A DNA stretch of 64,000 nucleotides, taken from Aldehydirespirator sp965204875 (GTDB taxonomy: Bacteria; Actinomycetota; Acidimicrobiia; Acidimicrobiales; Aldehydirespiratoraceae). A program made the position numbers and the translations under genes. The stretch lies in assembly GCA_965204875.1 (NCBI GenBank), contig OZ242020.1, forward strand, positions 2,604,001-2,668,000, in the 5' to 3' direction. Shown piece by piece: positions 1-7,084 of the stretch. Every line of letters begins with the position of its first letter. Positions within the stretch are counted from its first letter, which is position 1. A model generated the notes under the pieces. That model was given only the letters and a program-made list of their open reading frames with translations. It searched no databases and was not told where the DNA came from.

Positions 1-1578
1 GCTGATGGCGCCGCTGGCGCGCAGTGCCAGCGACCCGCGCTCCTGTATCGCCTCGGCGCCGGCCACGACGCGGGCGTCCTCGTCCTCGTCGAAGGGCTCG
101 CCGCGGCGGGCCGCGCGCGCCCGGCGCACCTGCGACATCACGCCGGCGATCTGCTTGGGCCCCATCACGGCGATCTTGGCTGTGGGCCACAGCCACGTGA
201 AGCGGTTGCCGAAGGCCCGTCCCGACATGCCGTAGGTGCCGGCGCCGTAGGACGACCCGATGATCACGGTGAGGTGCGGCACCGTGGAGTTGGTGACGGC
301 GTTGATCATCTGCGAGCCCTTCTTCACCATGCCGTCGGCCTCGTAGTCGCGGCCCACCATGAAGCCGGTGATGTTCTGCAGGAACAGCAGGGGAATGTCG
401 GCCTGGTTGCACAGCTGTATGAAGGTGGCGCCCTTCTGCGCCGAGTCCGGGTAGAGCACGCCGTTGTTGCCCAGGATGCCCACCGGGTAGCCGCAGATCG
501 AGGCCCAGCCGCACACCAGGGTGGTGCCGTAGTGGGCCTTGTACTCCTCGAAGCGCGAGCCGTCCACGACCCGCGCGACCACCTCGCGCATGTCGAAGGG
601 CTGGCGCAGGTCCCGGCTCACCAGGCCCAGCAGGTCCTCGGGGTCGTGCACGGGCTCTTCGGACGCCGGCGGGGGCTCTGGGTGGGGTTTGCGCCGGTTG
701 AGGTGTGAGATCGCCTCCCGGCACATGCGCAGGGCCTCCATCTCGTCGCGTGCCAGGTAGTCGCCGAGGCCGGAGGTCTGGGCGTGCAGGCGGGCGCCGC
801 CCAGGGTCTCGTCGTCGGACTCCTCGCCGGTCGCCATCTTCACCAGCGGGGGGCCGGCCAGGAAGATCTTGGACTGGTTCTCCACCACGATGTTGTAGTC
901 GGACAGTCCCGGCTGGTAGGCGCCGCCCGCGGTGGACGACCCGAACACCACGCACACCGTGGGGATGCGCATCTTGGACAGCTCGGTCATCTCGTAGAAG
1001 AAGCGGCCCGACTCGGCGAAGTGGGTCAGCTCCAGGCGCCGCCGGCCGCCTCCGGGGGTGAACCCGCCGCCGCCGGAGTCGCTGCCGCCGAGGCGCAGGT
1101 CGGCGCCGGCTGACTCCACGAAGCTCACATAGGGGATGTGGTTGTCGCGGGCGAGCTCCAGTGCCCGCATCCACTTCTTGCTGGCATAGGGGGTGAGCGC
1201 CCCGGCGAGCACGCTCAGGTCGTTGCCCATGATCACGCACTCGGTGCCGGCGATGACGCCGATGCCGACCACCATCCCGCCGCCCATGACATAGTCGGAC
1301 TCATAGGCTGCGAGGGCGCTGATCTCCAGGAACGGGCTGTTCTGGTCGATCACGTTGGCGATGCGCTCGCGGATGGGAAGTTTGCCGCGCGACCGCAGGC
1401 GCTCCATCGCCGCCTGCCCGCCGCCCGCCTCCGCCTCGTCGAGCAGGGACTCGATCTCGCCTAGCTGCTCGAGCAGATCCGAGCGGTTGGCTCGGAAGGA
1501 GTCGCTGCCCGTGTCGAGAGCCGACCGCAGCACCGGCCCCAGCAGCCGCGGCCCGCCCGCCATGTCCCGCAAGCTCAC
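1..1578 (-). CDS. Acyl-CoA carboxylase beta (carboxyltransferase) subunit, 3' end off window
   Basis: Biotin-dependent carboxyltransferase subunit that moves carboxyl from carboxybiotin to an acyl-CoA. The minus-strand reading frame is open from a GTG at 1578 (or ATG at 1563) to the left edge. It shows the family's N-terminal pattern (SDSFRANR, then GKLPIRERI and FLEISALA), the Gly-rich stretch GGSDSGGGGFTPGG, the oxyanion-type segment STAGGAYQPGLSDY, and later SSYGAGTYGMSGRAF. This fits the methylcrotonoyl/geranoyl/propionyl-CoA carboxylase beta family; the exact substrate cannot be read from sequence. An in-frame TAG lies just upstream of the GTG, which limits the start choice. It is divergent from the DsbA-like gene at 1664, leaving about 85 bp for both promoters. 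The C-terminus and any alpha subunit lie outside the window. Confidence 0.9.
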   Translation of the reverse strand, partial: MSLRDMAGGPRLLGPVLRSALDTGSDSFRANRSDLLEQLGEIESLLDEAEAGGGQAAMERLRSRGKLPIRERIANVIDQNSPFLEISALAAYESDYVMGGGMVVGIGVIAGTECVIMGNDLSVLAGALTPYASKKWMRALELARDNHIPYVSFVESAGADLRLGGSDSGGGGFTPGGGRRRLELTHFAESGRFFYEMTELSKMRIPTVCVVFGSSTAGGAYQPGLSDYNIVVENQSKIFLAGPPLVKMATGEESDDETLGGARLHAQTSGLGDYLARDEMEALRMCREAISHLNRRKPHPEPPPASEEPVHDPEDLLGLVSRDLRQPFDMREVVARVVDGSRFEEYKAHYGTTLVCGWASICGYPVGILGNNGVLYPDSAQKGATFIQLCNQADIPLLFLQNITGFMVGRDYEADGMVKKGSQMINAVTNSTVPHLTVIIGSSYGAGTYGMSGRAFGNRFTWLWPTAKIAVMGPKQIAGVMSQVRRARAARRGEPFDEDEDARVVAGAEAIQERGSLALRASGAIS

Positions 1579-1663
1579 CGCCTAGCACACTACTCCGGCG
1601 CTGTTCGCTGATGCGTCCGTGCAATCGCGTGCAATGCGCTGCGGGCGTGCGATGATTGGCGCC

Positions 1664-2377
1664 ATGAGCGGCGATGTGGATACTGGCGATGTCGACACCT
1701 CCGTCGTGGACTTCCACTTCGATGTGCTGTGCCCGTGGGCATACCAGACGTCGAGATGGATACGCGAGGTGCGCAGGCAGAGCGGCCTGAAGATCAACTG
1801 GCGCTTCTTCAGCCTCGAGGAGATCAACCTCTTCGAGGGCAAGAAGCATCCCTGGGAGCGGCCCTGGTCATACGGGTGGTCGCTGATGCGCATCGGGGCG
1901 GTGCTGCGCCGCCGGGACATGGCCCATCTCGACGCCTGGTACGAGCGCTCGGGCCGGGCGTTGCACGCCGAGGGTCTGCGGGTTCACGATCCCGGCGTCG
2001 CCCGCAAGCTGCTGCGCGAGATCGGCCTAGACCCGGCCACCGTGGATGAGGCGCTGGAGGATCCCAGCACCCACGACGAGGTCCGCTCCGAGCACGATCG
2101 GGTGGTGGCCGCCGGAGGCTTCGGCGTGCCCACTCTGTTCTTCGGCGACCGGGCGCTGTTCGGGCCCGTGCTGATCGACCCCCCGTCGGGGGCGGCGGCG
2201 CTGCGCCTCTGGGACGCCGTGGTCGCCTGGCTGGAGTTCCCGCACCTGTACGAGATCCAGCGGCCCAAGGCCGGCCACGACGAGCGCGCCATCGCCGAGA
2301 CCTTCCGACCGTACCTGGAGGCCCGCGACTGGGTGAGCATCAACCGGGGCGAGATAATCGACTTCGACCGCTCCTGA
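1664..2377 (+). CDS. DsbA-family thioredoxin-fold protein (mycothiol-dependent nitroreductase-like)
   Basis: A 237-residue DsbA/FrnE-type thioredoxin-fold protein. The N-terminal strand is followed by CPWA at residues 23-26, and the C-terminal cis-Pro region reads GVPTLFFG. The nearest family I recognise is the Mycobacterium Rv2466c type, judged by the shared order of FDxLCPW, SRWI, the GxPT motif and a C-terminal YEIQR helix. In Rv2466c the motif is CPWC; here the second cysteine is alanine, so only monothiol chemistry is possible. I chose ATG 1664 because the family begins only about 15 residues before the first strand. The first codons contain an in-frame duplication (GDVDT twice, 15 bp each). 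It is likely cytoplasmic, as no signal peptide is visible. Confidence 0.8.
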   Translation: MSGDVDTGDVDTSVVDFHFDVLCPWAYQTSRWIREVRRQSGLKINWRFFSLEEINLFEGKKHPWERPWSYGWSLMRIGAVLRRRDMAHLDAWYERSGRALHAEGLRVHDPGVARKLLREIGLDPATVDEALEDPSTHDEVRSEHDRVVAAGGFGVPTLFFGDRALFGPVLIDPPSGAAALRLWDAVVAWLEFPHLYEIQRPKAGHDERAIAETFRPYLEARDWVSINRGEIIDFDRS

Positions 2378-2461
2378 CTGCCGGGTTCGCGTACGGTTGT
2401 GGCGTGGTGTGGCTGCCACGATCGGCGTTGTTGGATCCAGTGGCTCACCAAAGGACGTGCT

Positions 2462-2653
2462 ATGACCGCGACCGCTCCTGACATGGCTCCCCCCCCCCCC
2501 CACCGGCGGATAGGGGAATCCTCTAGGTCATCTGGGCCGGCATCACCGCAGCAGCCCAGGCGGCGGCTGCTGCTGCGAGCATTGGCGGTGCTGGCACTGC
2601 TAGCTGTCGGTTCGCGTGAGGTTGCTACCAACCTCTATGGCCACTACACCTAG
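2462..2653 (+). CDS. Small single-pass membrane protein, unknown
   Basis: A 63-residue ORF with a good ribosome site (AAAGGA, 7 nt before ATG 2462). Residues 1-37 are Pro/Ser/Arg-rich and carry PPPPHRR encoded by a 13-base C run. Residues 38-53 form a short hydrophobic stretch (LLLRALAVLALLAVG) preceded by PRRR, giving a likely N-in orientation. I do not recognise a family. Its position between the DsbA-like gene and dmdA, and the homopolymer early in the frame, are its notable traits. It could be a non-coding spacer. Confidence 0.4.
   Translation: MTATAPDMAPPPPHRRIGESSRSSGPASPQQPRRRLLLRALAVLALLAVGSREVATNLYGHYT
2489..2501. repeat. Poly-C homopolymer tract (13 C)
   Basis: Thirteen consecutive C residues lie 27 bases into the small ORF at 2462. 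Tracts of this length are prone to slipped-strand length change. A one-base change would shift the frame before the membrane segment. Confidence 0.9.
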
Positions 2654-2660
2654 TGGCACC

Positions 2661-2723
2661 ATGACGCTGGTGTTCTGCGAGTCCGATCGTTCGCATCGGG
2701 TCGGATGGCTGGAGGCCGTATGA
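2661..2723 (+). other. Short leader ORF coupled to dmdA
   Basis: A 20-codon ORF begins ATGACGCTGG, the same ten bases that start the main gene at 2720. Its TGA (2721-2723) overlaps the main ATG (2720-2722). This arrangement permits termination-reinitiation. It is one of several duplicated-start leaders in this window. Confidence 0.5.
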
Positions 2724-3871
2724 CGCTGGGGATCGCCATAGGGCCGCGCCTAGCCAAGTCGCCCTTCTTCGACTCCACCGTGGCCGCCGGCGCCAGCCGG
2801 TTCACGGTCTACAACCACACGCTGCTGCCGGTCTCCTACGGCGACCCCGACGGCGAGTACTGGCGCCTGATCGAGGGCGTGTCGATGTGGGACGTGTCCG
2901 TGCAGCGCCAGGTGGAGGTGGCCGGGCCCGACGCTGCGGAGCTGGTGCAGGCCGTGGTCTGCCGCGACCTCTCCAAGACGGTGCCGGGACAGGCGAAGTA
3001 CGCGCCGATGGTCGACCATGCCGGCCGCCTGATGAACGATCCGCTGGTGCTGCGGGTAGAGGAGGATCGCTGGTGGCTCTCGCTGGCCGACAGCGACATG
3101 GTGTTCTGGTGTCGCGCCATCGCGGCTGAGCGGCGCTTGAACGCGGCGGTGTCGCTGCCCGACGTCTCGACGCTGGCCGTGCAGGGGCCGGGGTCGCCTG
3201 AGGTGGTGTCCGACCTGCTGGGCGACTGGGCGCGCGGCCTGGGGTTCTTCCGGTTCCGGCGAGGCGAGGTGGGCGGCATACCGCTGCTGGTGGGGCGGGC
3301 CGGCTGGTCGGGGCAGGACGGGTACGAGCTGTGCCTGCTGGACGGCGGACGCGGCGCCGAGCTGTGGCGACTCGTGGCCGAGGCGGGCAGGCCGCACGGC
3401 ATCGGGCCGGGGGCACCGAACCCCGCCGAGCGCATCGAGAGCAACATGTTCTCCTACGGCAGCGACGCACCCGCGGACGCCGACCCGTTCGAGGCCCGGC
3501 TGGAGCGCTTCGTCGACCTCGACCGCGGCGTCGAGTTCATCGGGCGGGACGCGCTCGTCGACAAGCGCGCCGGCGGCCTGCGGCGCCGGCTGGCGGGCGT
3601 GTGGATCGAGGGCGACCCGCTGCCGTGCGCCGCCGAGCATCCCTGGCCGGCGATGGCAGGGGGCCGTGTCGTGGGCGCGGTGCGAGCGGCCGTGCACTCC
3701 CCGCGGCTGCGCCGCAACATCGGCCTGGCCTTCGTGGAGGTCCCGCACAATGCTGCGGGCACGAGGCTGGAGGTGGACGCGCCAGGCGGCCGCGTCAGCG
3801 CCGAGGTCGCCGACCTGCCCTTCATCGCCCCCCAGCGACCACCGAAGCCCGCAGAGCCGCGCGCCTCGTGA
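2720..3871 (+). CDS. dmdA: DMSP demethylase-like aminomethyltransferase (GcvT fold)
   Basis: A tetrahydrofolate-dependent methyltransferase of the GcvT/DmdA family, 383 residues. It matches SAR11-type DmdA over most of its length rather than glycine-cleavage T protein. The shared blocks are FTVYNHTLLP, MWDVSVQRQVEV, VVCRDLS, GRLMNDPL, WWLSLADSD, AIQGP-like AVQGP, SGWSGQDGYE and ERIESNMFSYG. DmdA converts dimethylsulfoniopropionate to methylmercaptopropionate and passes the methyl group to THF. ATG 2720 is preferred to ATG 2705 because the leader ORF ends on it. The stop overlaps the monooxygenase start by 4 nt (GTGA), so the two are cotranscribed and probably translationally coupled. A paralogous demethylase acting on another methylated substrate cannot be excluded. 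Confidence 0.75.
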   Translation: MTLGIAIGPRLAKSPFFDSTVAAGASRFTVYNHTLLPVSYGDPDGEYWRLIEGVSMWDVSVQRQVEVAGPDAAELVQAVVCRDLSKTVPGQAKYAPMVDHAGRLMNDPLVLRVEEDRWWLSLADSDMVFWCRAIAAERRLNAAVSLPDVSTLAVQGPGSPEVVSDLLGDWARGLGFFRFRRGEVGGIPLLVGRAGWSGQDGYELCLLDGGRGAELWRLVAEAGRPHGIGPGAPNPAERIESNMFSYGSDAPADADPFEARLERFVDLDRGVEFIGRDALVDKRAGGLRRRLAGVWIEGDPLPCAAEHPWPAMAGGRVVGAVRAAVHSPRLRRNIGLAFVEVPHNAAGTRLEVDAPGGRVSAEVADLPFIAPQRPPKPAEPRAS

Positions 3872-6024
3872 CGGACTCGGAGCGGATCGAGCAGCTTGTC
3901 AGATCGGCCGATCTCCCGAGCCTGCTAGCTGCGCTGGCCCATGCCCGCGGCGACCGCAAGCTGCTTGATGAGAGCCTCTGGCTCGACCCGGCCCGAGCCC
4001 TGGAGCCCGGCCACGGATGGGATCGGACTCAGCGCAGGAGGGCTCGGCACCTCGCCCGCGAGGGCGTCGCAGCCCTGATCAGCTCGGGCGGCGGCTCCAT
4101 TGCCCCAACCGGCAACCCGCCGGCAGGAGCGTCGCGTTCCCACCAACCGGCTGAGGCCCCTCATGGGGGCGCCGCGGGTGCTGACGACTCTCTGGTCGCG
4201 GGGCTGATCGACTGGCTGACCGGAACCGACCTCGCCGACGATTACCGGACCATGCTCGCGGAGGAACTCGCTGTCTTCGGCGACATGCGCATCCCGGAAC
4301 CGATCGCCGCCGGCGGCTGGCCCGCCGAGGCCCGCGCCGGCGGCACCGATGGGGCGGTCGTGGCCGTGATCGGGGCGGGGATGTCGGGCATCCTGGCCGC
4401 GCACCGCCTCAAGCAGGCCGGGATCAGTTGCGTGGTGCTGGACAAGAACCGCGATGTGGGCGGCACCTGGCTGGAGAACTCCTATCCGGGCTGCCGGGTG
4501 GACGTGTTCAACCACGTGTACTCCTACTCCGGCGAGCAGCGCGGAGACTGGCCGGAGTATCACTCCAGCCAGGAGGTTCTGCTCGACTACTTCCGTGAGT
4601 GCGCCCGCCGGTGGGGGATAGGAGACCGGATCCGCTTCGGCACGACCGTCGAGTCCATGGCCTGGGACGACGCGACCAAGCGCTGGCATCTGCGTCTCCG
4701 CACGAACACAGGCGACGCCGCCGGAGCCCGGGACAGCAGCAAGACCACCGGCGGTGACATCTGCGATACCGCTGGAACCGGGGCTGGCGGCAGTGACACC
4801 TGCGATACCGCTGGAACCGGGGCTGGCGGCAGTGACGCCTGCGATACCGCTGGAACCGGGGCTGGCGGCGGTGACACCTGCAGCGAGACGATCACCGTCG
4901 CAGCCGTGGTGTCCGCGGTCGGGCAGCTCAACCGGCCGCTGGTGCCCGACATAGCGGGTATCGACGATTTCTCCGGGGAGCAGTTCCACAGTTCCTCTTG
5001 GCGCCACGACATCGACTGCCACGGCCGCACCGTCGCGGTCATCGGCACCGGCGCCAGCGCGCTGCAGTTCATCCCGCACCTGGCAGAGCGGGCGGCGCAC
5101 GTCACCGTCTTCCAGCGCACCCCGCCGTGGCTGATCCCGCGGCCCAACTACCATGAGCCGCTGCCCGAGGAACTGCTGGAGCTCTTCGAGATCGTTCCCG
5201 GATACGCCCACTGGTTCCGGTTGCGCCAGTTCTGGTGCACCCACGAGGGCACGGTCAGCGCGCTGCGCCGCGATCCGGCATGGGAAGGCCCTCTGGAGCA
5301 GGCTGTCAGCGCCCGCAACGACGAGGCCCGGCGGATGCTCACCCTCTACTTGGAGTCGCAGTTCGCTGACCGCCCGGATCTGCTGGCCCAGGTTGTGCCC
5401 GGCTATCCGGTGGGGGCGAAGCGGGTGGTGCTCGACAACGGCGTCTGGGCACGCACGCTCAAGCGGCCCAACGTCGAGCTGGCAAGCTCCGGGATCGAGC
5501 GGATCGAGCCCGCCGGCGTGCGCGGCGCCGACGGCCGGCTGCACCGCTGCGATGTGATCGTGTACGGCACCGGCTTCCGGGCCTCGGAGTTCCTCATGCC
5601 CATGCGGGTGACGGGCCGCGGTGGCGCCGACCTGCACGAGTCCTGGAGCGGCGCCGCCCGTGCCTACAACGGCGTGTGCGTGCCCGGCTTTCCCAACCTG
5701 TTCTGCATCTATGGCCCCAACACCAACATCGTCGTCAACGGCAGCATCATCTACTTCGCCGAGTGCGCGGTCAACTACACCGTCGAGTGCCTGCGACTGC
5801 TCGCAAACCGCGGCGCCGCGGCCATGGACTGCCGCCCCGACGCCTACGATCGCTACCGCGCCCTGATGGACGAGCAGAACTCGCAGATGGCGTGGGGCAT
5901 CTCCACGGTGAACAGCTGGTACAAGAGCCCCGGCGGCGGCGTGGCCCAGAACTGGCCGCTGCCGCTGATCGACTACTGGCGCCAGACCCGCTCCCCCGAT
6001 CCCACCGACTTCGAACTCCTCTAG
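3868..6024 (+). CDS. Baeyer-Villiger flavin monooxygenase with N-terminal extension (HAPMO-like)
   Basis: FAD- and NADPH-dependent monooxygenase, 718 residues. Residues 1-160 are an extension resembling that of 4-hydroxyacetophenone monooxygenase (ADLPSLLAALAH near residues 14-25). Then come the FAD Rossmann motif GAGMSG (169-174), DVGGTW, the Baeyer-Villiger fingerprint FSGEQFHSSSW (usual form FxGxxxHxxxWP/D, here followed by R), and a second Rossmann motif GTGASA for NADPH. The C-terminal part has VYGTGF and IYGPNTN. The start is GTG 3868, overlapping the dmdA stop. Odd feature: about three tandem 13-residue repeats (DTAGTGAGG core) inserted between the two nucleotide-binding parts at residues 297-338. 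The substrate is unknown; coupling to dmdA suggests a small sulfur- or methyl-compound, but this is inference. Confidence 0.85.
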   Translation: MTDSERIEQLVRSADLPSLLAALAHARGDRKLLDESLWLDPARALEPGHGWDRTQRRRARHLAREGVAALISSGGGSIAPTGNPPAGASRSHQPAEAPHGGAAGADDSLVAGLIDWLTGTDLADDYRTMLAEELAVFGDMRIPEPIAAGGWPAEARAGGTDGAVVAVIGAGMSGILAAHRLKQAGISCVVLDKNRDVGGTWLENSYPGCRVDVFNHVYSYSGEQRGDWPEYHSSQEVLLDYFRECARRWGIGDRIRFGTTVESMAWDDATKRWHLRLRTNTGDAAGARDSSKTTGGDICDTAGTGAGGSDTCDTAGTGAGGSDACDTAGTGAGGGDTCSETITVAAVVSAVGQLNRPLVPDIAGIDDFSGEQFHSSSWRHDIDCHGRTVAVIGTGASALQFIPHLAERAAHVTVFQRTPPWLIPRPNYHEPLPEELLELFEIVPGYAHWFRLRQFWCTHEGTVSALRRDPAWEGPLEQAVSARNDEARRMLTLYLESQFADRPDLLAQVVPGYPVGAKRVVLDNGVWARTLKRPNVELASSGIERIEPAGVRGADGRLHRCDVIVYGTGFRASEFLMPMRVTGRGGADLHESWSGAARAYNGVCVPGFPNLFCIYGPNTNIVVNGSIIYFAECAVNYTVECLRLLANRGAAAMDCRPDAYDRYRALMDEQNSQMAWGISTVNSWYKSPGGGVAQNWPLPLIDYWRQTRSPDPTDFELL
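4756..4881 (+). repeat. In-frame 39-bp tandem repeat inside the monooxygenase
   Basis: Three nearly identical 39-bp units (4756-4794, 4795-4833, 4834-4872) plus a short fourth copy encode the 13-residue unit D-x-C-DTAGTGAGG-S/G. Units differ by only one to three bases, so the expansion is recent and preserves the frame. Confidence 0.9.
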
Positions 6025-6176
6025 CCCGTCGCGAAGGCTCTGGAGACTGGTATCGGATCCGTCGGAGGCGAGCCGTTGGTGCCTCACCCGCCGCAACTGG
6101 GATGACGGGTGCCGCCGGAGGTCCGAGCCATCAGCCCGGTGATAGCGTGGTACGTGGTAGCTGCTCACACCCTGAG

Positions 6177-6207
6177 AAGCCTTAAAATAAGGCTTGCGGC
6201 GACGCAA
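6177..6207. promoter_or_regulatory. Paired palindromes, likely autoregulatory operator
   Basis: A perfect 8-bp inverted repeat AAGCCTTA/TAAGGCTT with a 3-nt spacer (6177-6195) abuts a second palindrome, TTGCG-GCGA-CGCAA (6194-6207). They end 20 bp before the ATG of the HTH gene at 6228. Placement and symmetry fit binding by a dimeric regulator, most likely the adjacent HTH protein. Confidence 0.55.
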
Positions 6208-6227
6208 GAATTATGTAGGATGGACTC

Positions 6228-6911
6228 ATGCCGATACTGCGCCACCCCATCGACGTACCCCGCGCCGGGCAGATGCTTGGCGTCTCGACCGCACGCGTCC
6301 GGCAACTCATAGCAGGTCGACATCTGCCAGCGTTCAAGGTGGGCGGCGTGTGGGCGCTCCCGCGGGAATGCGTGGAGGCCCGCGCTGAACTGCGCTTTCC
6401 GCCGGCGCGGCCGCTCAACCTTCTCAAGGCGTGGCAGACGATCAACGCTGCGGAGATAGACCTGCTAGACGGCAGCAGGTATCAGCGCCGCGGGCTGACA
6501 ACGCGTTGGAACCGCGCGCTGGCACCGCCTATAGAGGCGGCACGCGAACTCGGGGGCATGCTTAGCGGTACCGGCGCGGCGGCAGAATTGCTGGAACCTG
6601 TCATCAATGAGGGCGTGGGAATCCCGCAACCCGACTTGGAGAGCGACCTGTATCTGCCATCCTCGCTGCAGGCTCAAACTGTTATCTGGCCGGGTTGGGA
6701 GCCTGCGAGTGACGGATACACGGTAGTCCGATTCGTGGACGATGACGTGTGGGATATCGCCTGCTCCGCGGCGGTGCCATCAGCGTTGTATCCGGGCGTC
6801 AAACTGGCACCGTTGACGGCGATCGCATTAGACCTGATGCTGCACGCCAGCCCTCGCAGCCATGATGCCGCTTTCTCACTGATCCATTACAAGGAAAGGT
6901 TGCTGGCTTGA
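6228..6911 (+). CDS. HTH regulator, AbiEi-type antitoxin-like (orphan)
   Basis: A 227-residue protein. Residues 8-45 form an excisionase/MerR-like helix-turn-helix (VPRAGQMLGVSTARVRQLI followed by FKVGGVWALP), then a mid region and a C-terminal block ending in LAPLTAIALDLMLHASPRSHDAA. That last block resembles the C-terminal part of AbiEi-type (type IV) antitoxins, which usually precede a nucleotidyltransferase toxin. No full toxin follows: only a 58-codon open frame starts at the overlapping TTGA (6908). The local base composition is lower in GC than its neighbours, consistent with transfer. Function is inferred from architecture; a stand-alone regulator is the alternative. Confidence 0.55.
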   Translation: MPILRHPIDVPRAGQMLGVSTARVRQLIAGRHLPAFKVGGVWALPRECVEARAELRFPPARPLNLLKAWQTINAAEIDLLDGSRYQRRGLTTRWNRALAPPIEAARELGGMLSGTGAAAELLEPVINEGVGIPQPDLESDLYLPSSLQAQTVIWPGWEPASDGYTVVRFVDDDVWDIACSAAVPSALYPGVKLAPLTAIALDLMLHASPRSHDAAFSLIHYKERLLA

Positions 6912-7084
6912 TCACTGCGGCACATATCGAAGCGCACAGTCCTAACGCATGCGAGAGTTGGCGAGGCTTGCGGCAACGAGGTATTGCGCGAGCGGTAGCA
7001 CGCCCTCGCTTGAGGGCAGGGGTCGGGCACTCGAGGTTGCCCGGGGTTAGCCGGTGTTTCTTAGGCCTGCGGCTACTCCGTTGA
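6908..7084 (+). pseudogene. Possible 5' stub of a toxin partner gene
   Basis: A frame opening with TTG overlapping the antitoxin-like stop (TTGA) starts Met-Ile-Thr-Ala-Ala-His-Ile-Glu-Ala. That resembles the beginning of AbiEii-type toxins, but the frame continues only 58 codons without further recognisable motifs and runs into the 3' end of ppc. It may be a truncated partner gene or chance. Confidence 0.25.
7002..7017. terminator. Hairpin between converging genes
   Basis: GCCCTC-gctt-GAGGGC is a perfect 6-bp stem with a 4-nt loop, sitting just past the end of ppc (minus) and beyond the HTH gene (plus). There is no T-run on either side, so intrinsic termination is uncertain. Confidence 0.35.

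Noticed and set aside
3925..6207. A 760-codon minus-strand open frame opposite the monooxygenase
   Set aside because: It lacks any recognisable domain, follows the GC-driven codon pattern of an antisense frame, and the plus-strand gene has clear FAD, NADPH and Baeyer-Villiger motifs.
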